The notes under the pieces are model-generated. The model worked only from the letters and a program-made list of their open reading frames with translations, searched no databases and had not been told where the DNA came from. Shown piece by piece: positions 15,672 to 24,266 of a DNA stretch of 60,411 nucleotides. This DNA comes from Terriglobia bacterium (GTDB taxonomy: Bacteria; Acidobacteriota; Terriglobia; Bryobacterales; Bryobacteraceae). Position 1 is the stretch's first letter. Each line of letters begins with the position of its first letter. The position numbers and the translations under genes are program-made. The DNA is taken from NCBI GenBank assembly GCA_020073615.1, contig JAIQEX010000024.1:1-60411 (forward strand). Direction: 5' to 3'.

Positions 15672-18362
15672 ATGACGCAATTCTTACGCATTGTCCTTCC
15701 GCTGGCCGCTTTGGCGGCCACCCTGTCCGCGCAGCCCAAGCCCGCCGCCTCGCAGGGGCTGCCCCCGCTGATCGACCGCGAACTGCTGTTCGGAAATCCG
15801 GAGATTGCCGGCGCGCAGCTTTCTCCCGACGGCAAGTACCTGGCATTCCTCAAGCCGTGGAGCGATACGCGCAACGTGTGGGTGAAGAAGGTGGGGGAAC
15901 CGTTCACCGCGGCGCACCTGCTCACCACCGAGACCAAGCGTCCGGTGCCCGGCTACCTGTGGACGCGCGACGGCAAGTATGTCTGCTATGTGAAGGACAA
16001 CGCCGGCGACGAGAATTTCAATCTGTATGCCGTGGACCCTGCCGCCACCGCGGCGGCCGGCGCCGATGCGCCGCCCTCCCGCGACCTCACCGGCTTGAAG
16101 GGCGTGCAGGTGCAACTGTACGCCGTTCCCAAGAACGATCCCGACGTGGTTTACATCGGCATCAACGACCGCGACAAGGCCTGGCACGACCTGTACAAGG
16201 TCAAGATCTCGACCGGCGAGCGCACGCTGCTGCGCAAGAATACCGACAAGGTCGCCCGCTGGATCTTCGACTTGAAAGGGCAGTTGCGCCTGGCGCTGCG
16301 CACCGCCGACAACGGCGATAACGAGATTCTGCGCGTGGATGCCGCGGGCTTGACCAAGGTTTACTCCTGCTCCGTGTTCGAGGACTGCGTGCCGCTGCGC
16401 TTTCACAAGGACGGCAAGCGGGTCTACATGGACACCAACAAGGGCGACCTGATGGATCTGTCCGCGCTGGTGCTTTTCGATCCCGAGAACGGCCACACCG
16501 AGATGGTGGAGTCGGACCCGGACAAGCGCGTCGACCTGAGCGGCGCCGTGTTTTCGGAGGCCACCGACGAGCTGGCTATCACGATCTATACCGAGGACCA
16601 CGTCCGGCGTTACTTCAAGGACAAGGGATTCGAGGCCGATTTCAAATGGCTGGCCGCGAAACTGCCGGGCAAGGAGGTGTCGCGGGCCTCGGTGACCAAC
16701 GACGAGCAACTCTGGATGGTGGTGGCCAACGGCGACACGGAGCCGGGCGTGACCTACCTGTTCGACCGCAAGGCGCATACCCTGACGCAGCAGTTCCGCA
16801 TACGGGAGAAGCTGCCGCGGGAAGGGCTGGCGGCCATGCAATCGGTGCGCTACAAGTCCTCCGACGGGCTGGAGATTCCCGCGTATCTGACGCTGCCCAA
16901 GGGCGTCGATGGGAAGGGCCTGCCGGCCCTGGTGGTGCCGCACGGCGGGCCGTGGGCGCGCGACGGGTGGGGCTACAACCCCATCGCGCAGTTTTTCGCC
17001 AACCGCGGTTACGCGGTGCTGATGCCCAACTTCCGCGGCTCCGCGGGCTACGGCAAGAAATTCCTGAACGCGGGCAACGGCGAATGGGGCCGCAAGATGC
17101 AGGATGACGTCACCTGGGGAGTGAAGTATCTCATCGGGCAGGGCATCGCCGATCCCAAGCGGGTGGGCATCCTGGGCGGTTCCTACGGCGGCTACGCGAC
17201 GCTTGCGGGAGTGGCCTTCACGCCCGATGTTTACCGCGCGGCGGTGGATATCGTGGGCCCGTCGAACCTCATCACGCTGCTCGAAGCCATCCCGCCGTAC
17301 TGGGAAGCGGGGCGGAAATCGATGTACGCCCGCATGGCCGATCCGGGAACGCCGGAAGGCAAAGCGTGGCTCAAGGAGCGCTCGCCTTTGACTTCCGCCG
17401 ACAAGATCAAGACCGCGCTGCTGGTGGTGCAGGGGGCCAACGATCCGCGCGTGAACCGGTCGGAAGCCGAGCGCATCGTGATCGCACTGCGCGACCGCGG
17501 ATTCCCCGTCGAGTACATTCTGGCCCCCGACGAAGGGCACGGCTTTCAGCGACCGGTGAACAATATGGCCATGTTCATGGCGGCGGAGAAGTTCCTGGCG
17601 AAGCACCTGGACGGTCGTTACCAGGAAGGCGGCACACCGGAGGTAGTGAAGCGCCTGGCCGAGATCACGGTCGATCCCAAGACCGTGAAGCTTTCGGCGA
17701 AGGTGGATGCCGCGGCGGTGACCGCTCCCAAGCCGGCCGTGGATCTCTCGAGCGGAACGTTTCAGTACCAGACCAAGGTCTCGATGGGCGGCCAGGAAGT
17801 GTCGATCAACGTCACCACCACGATCAAAGAGGAGAACGGAGCCTGGACGGCGACCGACACCATGAAGAGCCCCATGGGCGAGGCGACCGACACCGCCACG
17901 CTGGAGAAAGGCACACTCATCGTGCGCAAGCGCAGCGTGAAGCAGGGCCCGGTGGCCATCGACGTCGATTTCACGGGCGATAAGGCCGCCGGGAAAATGA
18001 GCATGGGTGGCCAGGATCGCCCCATATCCGGCGACTTGGGCGGACCGTTGTTCGCCGATGGGCCGGGATACGTGTACACCATCGCCTGCCTCCCGCTGGC
18101 CGTCGGCTATACCACGACCTACCGCAACTTCGACCTGCAAAAGCAGAAAGCCAAGCTGATGCAACTGAAGGTAGCGAGTTGGGAGTCGGTGACCGTTCCG
18201 GCTGGGACGTTCGATGCCTTCAAGGTGGAGGTGACGTCGGCGGATGGCGGAAATGACCAGTCCACCATCTGGATCGCCAAGGATTCCCGAAAACCGGTGA
18301 AGGTGTCGAGCGTCATGGCCGCCATGGGCGGCGCCACTATGACGATGGAACTCATGCCTTAG
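15672..18362 (+). CDS. Secreted S9-family prolyl oligopeptidase with extra C-terminal domain
   Basis: The 896-residue protein has a signal peptide (IVLPLAALAATLSA). The N-terminal beta-propeller contains repeated SPDGKYLAF/TRDGKYVCY strands. An alpha/beta-hydrolase domain follows with S504 (GGSYGGYA), D591 (GANDPRVN) and H623 (DEGHGF). Typical family members end about 30 residues later. Here ~240 more residues follow, containing repeated beta patterns (GTFQYQTKVSMGGQEVS, WESVTVPAGTFDAFKVEV), the latter resembling DUF3108-type domains of periplasmic proteins. An AAGGA ribosome site precedes ATG 15672. Probable role: periplasmic or extracellular peptide degradation. Confidence 0.88.
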   Translation: MTQFLRIVLPLAALAATLSAQPKPAASQGLPPLIDRELLFGNPEIAGAQLSPDGKYLAFLKPWSDTRNVWVKKVGEPFTAAHLLTTETKRPVPGYLWTRDGKYVCYVKDNAGDENFNLYAVDPAATAAAGADAPPSRDLTGLKGVQVQLYAVPKNDPDVVYIGINDRDKAWHDLYKVKISTGERTLLRKNTDKVARWIFDLKGQLRLALRTADNGDNEILRVDAAGLTKVYSCSVFEDCVPLRFHKDGKRVYMDTNKGDLMDLSALVLFDPENGHTEMVESDPDKRVDLSGAVFSEATDELAITIYTEDHVRRYFKDKGFEADFKWLAAKLPGKEVSRASVTNDEQLWMVVANGDTEPGVTYLFDRKAHTLTQQFRIREKLPREGLAAMQSVRYKSSDGLEIPAYLTLPKGVDGKGLPALVVPHGGPWARDGWGYNPIAQFFANRGYAVLMPNFRGSAGYGKKFLNAGNGEWGRKMQDDVTWGVKYLIGQGIADPKRVGILGGSYGGYATLAGVAFTPDVYRAAVDIVGPSNLITLLEAIPPYWEAGRKSMYARMADPGTPEGKAWLKERSPLTSADKIKTALLVVQGANDPRVNRSEAERIVIALRDRGFPVEYILAPDEGHGFQRPVNNMAMFMAAEKFLAKHLDGRYQEGGTPEVVKRLAEITVDPKTVKLSAKVDAAAVTAPKPAVDLSSGTFQYQTKVSMGGQEVSINVTTTIKEENGAWTATDTMKSPMGEATDTATLEKGTLIVRKRSVKQGPVAIDVDFTGDKAAGKMSMGGQDRPISGDLGGPLFADGPGYVYTIACLPLAVGYTTTYRNFDLQKQKAKLMQLKVASWESVTVPAGTFDAFKVEVTSADGGNDQSTIWIAKDSRKPVKVSSVMAAMGGATMTMELMP

Positions 18363-18427
18363 GTATTGCGAACCGTCGGGGATGAACGAAACCGCGGATG
18401 GCAGGCGGAACCGCCTGCCTCAGCCCG

Positions 18428-19114
18428 TTAGAGACTTCTCTTCCGCCAGCGGAAAGCCGCCGCGGCTAATCCCAGAGACAGAAGCACGAACGTGGAGGGC
18501 TCGGGATTCGCCGTGATGCCGACGGCCGGAGAGGTGAATACCACGGGCGCCGGAACGGAGGGCTCGCTGGCCGGCACCATCCCCAGCGTGATGGCCAGGG
18601 GTAGCGGGATTCCGTCCACCAGGAACAGCCCGGTCATCGGGTCCACGGCCGGATCCATTCCGCCAAGGGCCGCCATGACGGCTGGATCCATTCCGCTGCT
18701 CATGAGCTGGAACCGCGCCACGGATGCATCTGCGATTGCCGCCATAAAGGCGGGGTCCATTCCGGCGCCCGCCGCCGTGAATATGGGGTCCATTCCGGCG
18801 CTCGCGGGCGGGGTGGACATTTGCGCCACGGGCATGCCCGTGAAGGCAGCCAGGACGGCCGGGTCCATTCCGCCGAAGGCCGCCACGACGGCCGGGTCCA
18901 TTCCGCTGCTCGCGGGCGGGGCGGACACTTGCGCCACGGGCATGACCGGCATCGCCGCCATGAGGGACGGGTCCATTGCGAGGCTCGCAAGCGGGCTAAT
19001 GAACATGTCGGCGCTGGAGAACCTTGCAGCGGAAATATCCGGGAAGGTGACAATGCCGCTGGAATACGCCATACCCGAAAACAGAAACAATCCCGCCAGC
19101 AAGGTCCGAGCCAT
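18428..19114 (-). CDS. PEP-CTERM-anchored repeat protein
   Basis: The 228-residue protein starts at ATG 19114, with GGAGG seven bases upstream. It has a signal peptide (LLAGLFLFSGMAYS) and about seven copies of a short GMDPxxxAA unit, such as SGMDPAVVAAFGGMDPAV, interleaved with MPVAQxSxPPAS spacers. The C-terminus is a textbook PEP-CTERM sorting signal: NPEPSTFVLL, a hydrophobic helix, then RWRKRSL. Such proteins are processed by exosortase and often coat exopolysaccharide. No exosortase is in the window. The repeat unit is not one I recognise. The DNA repeats are nearly identical, suggesting recent expansion. Confidence 0.85.
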   Translation of the reverse strand: MARTLLAGLFLFSGMAYSSGIVTFPDISAARFSSADMFISPLASLAMDPSLMAAMPVMPVAQVSAPPASSGMDPAVVAAFGGMDPAVLAAFTGMPVAQMSTPPASAGMDPIFTAAGAGMDPAFMAAIADASVARFQLMSSGMDPAVMAALGGMDPAVDPMTGLFLVDGIPLPLAITLGMVPASEPSVPAPVVFTSPAVGITANPEPSTFVLLSLGLAAAAFRWRKRSL

Positions 19115-19155
19115 TGAGGATCCTCCGAGCCACATAGGTATACGATAGGGGCTGC

Positions 19156-19168
19156 GTCCAAATTGGAC
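19156..19168 (-). promoter_or_regulatory. Palindrome upstream of the PEP-CTERM gene
   Basis: GTCCAA-A-TTGGAC is a perfect 6-1-6 palindrome about 42 bp upstream of the start codon. On the minus strand it lies between weak -35 (TTGTCC) and -10 (TATCGT) candidates. A repressor or activator site is possible. Confidence 0.35.
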
Positions 19169-19207
19169 AAGAGCAGTCCACAAGGTGCTTGTGTTTCTGC
19201 CTACCCT

Positions 19208-21592
19208 TCACCCCAGGCGCCGTACGATTTCATCCAGTAGCTCGTTGTCCCCATGAATCACCATGACCACCTGAAGCCAATAGAGCGGCAGCGGGGCCAG
19301 CAAACCATCGCACCATTCACAGAGGTTAACTGCGTCTTTTTCGGTGGTGACCAGGGCGTCGGCGCCTCGATCCTGAAACTGGTGCGCGAGGTGCCGCAAT
19401 TCATGAGGGCGATAACGGTGGTGGTCTTCGAACTCGATCCAATCCACCGGTTCCAGCCCCATGCCCCGCAGCGTGCGCCGGAAGGATTGCGGATTGCCCA
19501 GTCCGCAGAACGCGCCGGCCCGTTCGAAAGGCCGGCAGGCGGCCGGGTACCGGGCTCCGGTGCGATGGTCCACCCAGGACTGGGGCTGGACGGAGGCGCG
19601 AAAGATGGGCGCGCGAGGATTCCACTGGCGCACGGCATGCTCGATGGCCGGGACGAGATCGGACGATTCCGCGCGCGTAATCACGATCAGGCCGGCGCGC
19701 GCCAGCCCGGCCAGCGGCTCGCGCAGCCGCCCGAGCGGAAAGAGGCCGCCTCCGCCGAAGGGGTTGAGGGCGTCGATGAGCACCATGTCCACGTCGCGCG
19801 CCAGCCGCAAGTGCTGGAAGCCGTCGTCCAACAGGAGCACATCGACGCCGAATTGGCTGCGCAGGAGGCAGCCGGTCTGAAACCGGTCGCTCCCCACGCC
19901 TACCGGCGCCAGGCCCGATCGCACGAGCAGCGAAGGTTCGTCGCCGGCCTGCGCCGCATCCAGCACCGCGCCGGGCGGCGCGACCAGGTGGCGATGCGGG
20001 GAGCTTCGGCCGTAGCCGCGGGTGAGGATTCCGGGAGAGTGGCCGCGCGCTGCCAGGGCTTCGGCCAGCCACAGCACGCACGGCGTCTTGCCGGTGCCGC
20101 CCATGGTAATGTTGCCCACGCTGATCACCGGCACGTCCAGCCTGCGCTGCCGCGCGCGGTCGCGCGCCTGCTTGCGGCGTGCGCCCCACTGCCAGATATA
20201 CGCCAGGGCCATGGCGATGGCCAGCCAGGGCATTGCCGGGCGGTATCGGGGAATGTGGCTGCTATAAAGCCGGCGCACCTCATCGAGCGCGCGGCCGGTG
20301 GCGCCGCGCCGCGCTTCCGCGCAAGCCCGCGCCCGCTCGCCGGTGGCGCGCGCCGCGGCGGGGTCTTGCAGCAGGCGTTCCACCGCTGGGGCGAGCTCCC
20401 GCGCGTGGCCGATACGGATGCAGGCTCCGGCAGCGGCGAACTCGTCCGCCATGGCCTGGAAGTTCTCCATGTGCGGCCCGGCGATGGCCGCTTTGCCAAA
20501 GAGGGCCGGCTCCAGGATGTTGTGCCCGCCACGCCGCGCCAGCGTACCGCCCATGAAGACCGCATCGGCCAGCGGAAACAATCCGCTGAGTTCTCCGATG
20601 CTGTCGAGGAGCAGCACCCTGGGCGGCGCCTGGCCGCCGTCCGCCGCGAGCGCGGACCGCCGCAGGTACGGGATTCCCGCCGCATGCAGTTTGCGGGCGG
20701 CGGCGTCGAACCGGTCCGGCTTGCGCGGCGCCAGGATCAGCAGCAGCTCCGGATGGCGTTCCGCCAGCTCTTGAAAGGCTGCGATCACGGCGTCGTCTTC
20801 ATCCTCATCGCCGGCCGCGGCCGGCGGCATGGTGCTGGCCGCAATCCACACCTTCGCCTGCGGTGCACGCGCCAGCAGCGCCAGCACCGGCGAACCTTCG
20901 GGGGCCGGCCGCGGCGTGAAATCGTATTTCCAGTTGCCGCCCTCGCGCACCTGTGCGGCCGCCGCCCCGAGAGCCAGGAAACGCTCCCGGTCCACCGCAG
21001 TCTGCGTGAGGATGGAATCGGCGGCGGGCAGCACCGCTTGAAAGAACCAGGCGAAGCGCCGGTAGCGCGGGAACGCGCGGTCCGAAATGCGTCCGTTGAG
21101 CACGGCGAGCGCGCTCGCGGAGCGCTTCACTTCGCGAAACAGATTGGGCCAGATCTCCGTTTCCACCACCGCCACCACCGAGGGCCGCAGGGTGCGCAGC
21201 ACGCGCCGTACGGCGAAGACGTAATCCACGGGGGCGAAGAACACACCGTCGGCGAGGCCGTGCAGCTTTTCATCCGCCGTGGCGCGACCGGCCAGGGTCG
21301 CTGTGGAGACGAACAGCGCGGTTTGGGGGAACTGCTGCCGCAGACGGCGCAGGAATGCCACCGACGCCAGCACCTCTCCCACCGAAACTGCGTGCAACCA
21401 GATCGCCCCCGGACCGGTCTGTCTAAAGGAGTGCGGGAGGAAGCCGAAACGTTGCAGCAAGGAGCGCCAGTAACCGGGGTTTCGCAGGCCGCGTGCCAGG
21501 AAATACAATAGGAGGACAGGCAGCCCAAACGCCTGAAGAGTTCGGTAGAGGAAATAGATGCCTTTTGTTTTCAAACGTTTGGCTCTTTTCAT
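19208..21592 (-). CDS. WaaA (Kdo transferase)-LpxK (lipid A 4'-kinase) fusion
   Basis: The ~794-residue single frame joins two consecutive steps of Kdo-lipid A synthesis. Residues ~1-425 are WaaA-like: FLYRTLQAFGLPVLLLYFLA anchor, HAVSVGEV with the catalytic glutamate, VETEIWPNL, and MGGTLARRGGHNILEP. After a second hydrophobic stretch comes LpxK: ISVGNITMGGTGKTP with a Walker A loop near residue 500, TRGYGR, DEPSLL and DDGFQHLRL. The phosphotransferase and the Kdo transferase would thus be physically coupled at the inner membrane. The start is uncertain: ATG 21592 or TTG 21574, both overlapping the divergent gene. No stop or frameshift separates the halves. Confidence 0.88.
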   Translation of the reverse strand: MKRAKRLKTKGIYFLYRTLQAFGLPVLLLYFLARGLRNPGYWRSLLQRFGFLPHSFRQTGPGAIWLHAVSVGEVLASVAFLRRLRQQFPQTALFVSTATLAGRATADEKLHGLADGVFFAPVDYVFAVRRVLRTLRPSVVAVVETEIWPNLFREVKRSASALAVLNGRISDRAFPRYRRFAWFFQAVLPAADSILTQTAVDRERFLALGAAAAQVREGGNWKYDFTPRPAPEGSPVLALLARAPQAKVWIAASTMPPAAAGDEDEDDAVIAAFQELAERHPELLLILAPRKPDRFDAAARKLHAAGIPYLRRSALAADGGQAPPRVLLLDSIGELSGLFPLADAVFMGGTLARRGGHNILEPALFGKAAIAGPHMENFQAMADEFAAAGACIRIGHARELAPAVERLLQDPAAARATGERARACAEARRGATGRALDEVRRLYSSHIPRYRPAMPWLAIAMALAYIWQWGARRKQARDRARQRRLDVPVISVGNITMGGTGKTPCVLWLAEALAARGHSPGILTRGYGRSSPHRHLVAPPGAVLDAAQAGDEPSLLVRSGLAPVGVGSDRFQTGCLLRSQFGVDVLLLDDGFQHLRLARDVDMVLIDALNPFGGGGLFPLGRLREPLAGLARAGLIVITRAESSDLVPAIEHAVRQWNPRAPIFRASVQPQSWVDHRTGARYPAACRPFERAGAFCGLGNPQSFRRTLRGMGLEPVDWIEFEDHHRYRPHELRHLAHQFQDRGADALVTTEKDAVNLCEWCDGLLAPLPLYWLQVVMVIHGDNELLDEIVRRLG

Positions 21593-22154
21593 GAGTATAG
21601 CCGCCCTGCTGGCGGCGGACAAGGAGACGGCCCTGTTCAAGGCCGCCTCGGCGGGCAGCTTCGCCAACCACCAGACCAACGGGCAGGTCACCATCGGCGC
21701 CGACGCCTACGTCTCCGGAGACAAGGTCAAAACCGCGTTCGGCAAGCTGGACCCCTACCAATACGGCGTTCTGCCGGTGCTGGTGGTGATTCAGAACGAC
21801 AGCGGCAAGACCATCCGGCTCGATGAATTGAAGGCCGTATACGTGGGACCGAATAATGATCGCGTGGAAGCCACGCCGGCCAAGGAGGTCCGCTATCTGG
21901 AAGGTCCCAACCGGCCGCGGATGATCCCTGGGCCGGGGGGACAGGTGAAAGTCCTCAAGGGCAAGAATCCACTGGCGGCGTGGGAGATCGAGGGCCGCGC
22001 CATGGCCGCACAGATGCTGCCGGCGGGCCAGACCGCCAGCGGGTTTTTCTACTTTCAAACCGGCCTGCAACGCGGCGCCACTCTGTATCTGAGCGGTTTG
22101 TCGGAAGCCGCCACGGGCAAGGAACTGCTGTACTTCGAATTGACGCTGCAGTAA
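21558..22154 (+). CDS. Secreted protein of unknown function
   Basis: The 198-residue protein has a signal peptide (FVFKRLALFMSIAALLAAD). GAGG six bases before ATG 21558 supports this start over ATG 21591. The mature part is beta-rich, with QVTIGADAYVSGDKVKTAFGK and YQYGVLPVLVVIQNDSGKTI. The TIRLDELKAVYVGPN segment resembles proteins that handle a conserved extracellular interaction domain, but I recognise no family. It is divergent from the WaaA-LpxK gene and the 5' ends overlap by up to 35 bp. Residues LPAGQTASGFFYFQT suggest a cell-surface domain. Confidence 0.6.
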   Translation: MPFVFKRLALFMSIAALLAADKETALFKAASAGSFANHQTNGQVTIGADAYVSGDKVKTAFGKLDPYQYGVLPVLVVIQNDSGKTIRLDELKAVYVGPNNDRVEATPAKEVRYLEGPNRPRMIPGPGGQVKVLKGKNPLAAWEIEGRAMAAQMLPAGQTASGFFYFQTGLQRGATLYLSGLSEAATGKELLYFELTLQ

Positions 22155-22169
22155 AGGGCCGCGGCGCAC

Positions 22170-22207
22170 CGCGAAAGCCGGTCACAGCGCTTCGCGCGGA
22201 TTTTTTT
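22170..22207 (+). terminator. Probable rho-independent terminator
   Basis: Stem CGCGAA (22170-22175) / TTCGCG (22191-22196), with an inner GCGC/GCGC alternative, is followed by seven T residues (22201-22207). It lies just after the stop at 22154. Confidence 0.5.
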
Positions 22208-22363
22208 GCCGCACAACCCGCGCTTCCGCCACGACTTAACGGCCCGATAGCCCGCCAAAGCGCCCTTTTTCCGGCTGCCGGAAAGCTAAACTGAGGGCGA
22301 CAGAGGAGTTCCGCCCTGGCCCGCGCCGATCCCGGTGCGGGCTTCACTTTTTCCGGAGGTATC
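22208..22363 (+). other. Leader region with two GC hairpins upstream of the secreted protein gene
   Basis: The leader contains CCGG-CTG-CCGG, a GGGCG/CGCCC stem, and a CCCGC/GCGGG stem followed by a pyrimidine run. A GGAGG ribosome site then precedes ATG 22364. The last hairpin could act as an attenuator. I could not match it to a known riboswitch consensus. Confidence 0.3.
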
Positions 22364-23632
22364 ATGTTTCCCCGATCGTTGTTCACCGCAACCCTGCTGG
22401 CCTGGTCCGCGCTGGCCGGTCCGCCGCTCACCACCATCCAGGATGTGCTCTATAAAGCCGACGGCACGCGCTTCAACGGCACCCTGACCATCAGTTGGAA
22501 CAGCTTTCAAGCGGTCGACAGCTCCGCCATCGTCATGCAAAGCACCACCGTCAAGGTGGTCGACGGCAACCTCCGCGTGCAACTTGTTCCCACCACCACC
22601 AGCAGTTCGCCGGTCTACTACTCGGTGACCTACAACAGCGACGGGCGCGTGCAATTCCAGGAGAACTGGGCCGTGCCCGCGAGCGCGCAGCCGCTGCGGG
22701 TGCGCGATGTCCGCACCCTGGCCACCAGCGGGAGCTCAAACGATACCGGCGTCGGTACCGGCCCGGTGGCGGAATCCGACGTGGTCGGCCTGATCGCGGA
22801 TCTTGGTGCGCGGCCGGTCAAAGGGCCCGGCTTCGCGGCCGGCCGGGTGGCCGTGGTGAGCCCGCTGGGGACCATTGAATCGGCCGCTGGCAACGCTTCC
22901 GATTGCGTGCGCGTGGATGGCTCGAGCGGGCCGTGCGGCGCGCAGCCGCCATCGTTCGTCGATGGCGATGCGCCGGCCGGCATCGTGGACGGAGCGAACG
23001 CCTCGTTCACGCTCTCGGCGGCGCCCGTTCCCACATCCAGCCTGGCGGTCTATCGCAACGGCATGCTGCAAAAGGCGGGCCAGGACTTCACGCTCACCGG
23101 CACCACGATTCAGTTCGTGGCCGCCGCCATCCCGCAGCCCGGCGATACGCTGCTCGCTTCTTACCGCCTCTCCGACGCCGTCACCGCGTCGCCGCTTTTT
23201 TCCAGCCCGCAGGTGCTGTGCAGCGGCACGGGTACGGCCACTGGCGGCACCACGCTGATCAGTCTGGGGAGCTGTGTCGTTCCCGCCGGGCTTTTGGCCG
23301 CGGGCGACCGCGTGGAGATCCGCTTCGATTTCGCGCACCAGGGGACCGTCTCCGGCTTCACGTTAGAAATCGACTGGGGATCTACTTCGCTGGCGCGGCG
23401 CGACGCAGGCGCCTCGGATGCGCTGGTGAGCGGGCGCGCGGATGCCGCCATCCTGGCCGCGGGCACGCAGTTCAACGGTCAATCGTGGGGCAGCGTGCTG
23501 CCGCTCGCCGCCACCGTGTCCAGCGCCACCGGCGCCAACGACGCGGGTCTCACCATCGATTTCAAAGGAAAGCTGGGGCAAGCCGGCGACATGGTCACGC
23601 TGAGCCATTACACCGTGGTGCGCTTCCCGTAG
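22364..23632 (+). CDS. Secreted protein with phage tail-fibre-like motif
   Basis: The 422-residue protein has a signal peptide (SLFTATLLAWSALAGPP). The N-terminal half is beta-rich (GTLTISWNSFQAVDSSAIV). Around residues 205-268 is a module reading DGANASFTLSAAPVPTSSLA ... YRNGMLQKAGQDFTL, a repeat type I know from phage tail fibre and neck proteins. The C-terminal ~140 residues form another beta domain (VEIRFDFAHQGTVSGFTLEI). No catalytic motif is visible. It stands alone behind its own leader, so it may be a surface or trimeric fibre-like protein of the cell. Confidence 0.6.
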   Translation: MFPRSLFTATLLAWSALAGPPLTTIQDVLYKADGTRFNGTLTISWNSFQAVDSSAIVMQSTTVKVVDGNLRVQLVPTTTSSSPVYYSVTYNSDGRVQFQENWAVPASAQPLRVRDVRTLATSGSSNDTGVGTGPVAESDVVGLIADLGARPVKGPGFAAGRVAVVSPLGTIESAAGNASDCVRVDGSSGPCGAQPPSFVDGDAPAGIVDGANASFTLSAAPVPTSSLAVYRNGMLQKAGQDFTLTGTTIQFVAAAIPQPGDTLLASYRLSDAVTASPLFSSPQVLCSGTGTATGGTTLISLGSCVVPAGLLAAGDRVEIRFDFAHQGTVSGFTLEIDWGSTSLARRDAGASDALVSGRADAAILAAGTQFNGQSWGSVLPLAATVSSATGANDAGLTIDFKGKLGQAGDMVTLSHYTVVRFP

Positions 23633-23654
23633 GGGGCAGCGATCAGCTCGTCTG

Positions 23655-24215
23655 CTACTTTGTCAAACCCTGTACGTAAATTGCACGGTAGCCGCCGTGC
23701 ATGGCCTCGGTGCCGTTCACTTCCACGATGTGCCCCATGTGGTCCGCCGCCACGGACTTGGCGTCCACGCCGCCGTCGCGCCGCGGGTGGTGCTCTTCCG
23801 GCATCAGCATGTAGAGGCTGCCATCCTGCGTCAGCAGCCCGATGGGCTGCCCGTTCTGCACGCACTTCTGCCCGCAGGAGCGGTGCGCCTCGCCGTGTTT
23901 GCCGACTTGCAGGTAACAGGAAAAGTCCACGATCTCGCCCACCAGTGTAACCGCGTGTCCCGGCTCCGGCTTCTTGTTCACCGCCGCTTCCACCGTGGTC
24001 GCGGTCCACGGCTCGCCGGGCTTGGTCCCGATGGTGGCCATGGGGTGATCGTACGACCCCTGCTCCACTTTCATCTCGGGATGCAGAATCGCGGATTTGG
24101 CCGGCGGCTTCGGGGCTTCCTTCTTGGCGTCCTTACTCTCCTGCGCGGCCAGCGCGAACGCGGCCACTACCATCAGAACAAGTGTCAGGCTCTTGGCTTT
24201 CACGGGTGCCTCCAT
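23655..24215 (-). CDS. Secreted Cys/His-rich protein of unknown function
   Basis: The 186-residue protein has a signal peptide (LTLVLMVVAAFALA) and a Lys/Pro-rich linker. The core VTLVGEIVDFSCYLQVGKHG is followed by HRSCGQKC and a DGSLYMLMPEEHH tail. Three cysteines and several histidines in this spacing suggest metal or heme handling in the periplasm. I have seen the GEIVDxxCYL...C pattern in uncharacterised secreted proteins but know no assigned function. It is convergent with the preceding secreted protein gene. Confidence 0.6.
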   Translation of the reverse strand: MEAPVKAKSLTLVLMVVAAFALAAQESKDAKKEAPKPPAKSAILHPEMKVEQGSYDHPMATIGTKPGEPWTATTVEAAVNKKPEPGHAVTLVGEIVDFSCYLQVGKHGEAHRSCGQKCVQNGQPIGLLTQDGSLYMLMPEEHHPRRDGGVDAKSVAADHMGHIVEVNGTEAMHGGYRAIYVQGLTK

Positions 24216-24266
24216 TTCTTGCTAGAGAGCGTAGCACAACCGTGTGTATCATTGGATGGAAGCAAT

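Noticed and set aside
15684-18164. 826-residue minus-strand open frame
   Set aside because: Antisense of the S9 peptidase, which has an intact catalytic triad and signal peptide.
19253-21511. 752-residue plus-strand open frame
   Set aside because: Antisense of the WaaA-LpxK gene.
22208-22363. c-di-GMP (GEMM) riboswitch in the leader
   Set aside because: AAAGC-type bits and stems exist but the conserved tetraloop-receptor and GACGCAAAGCC-type core are missing.
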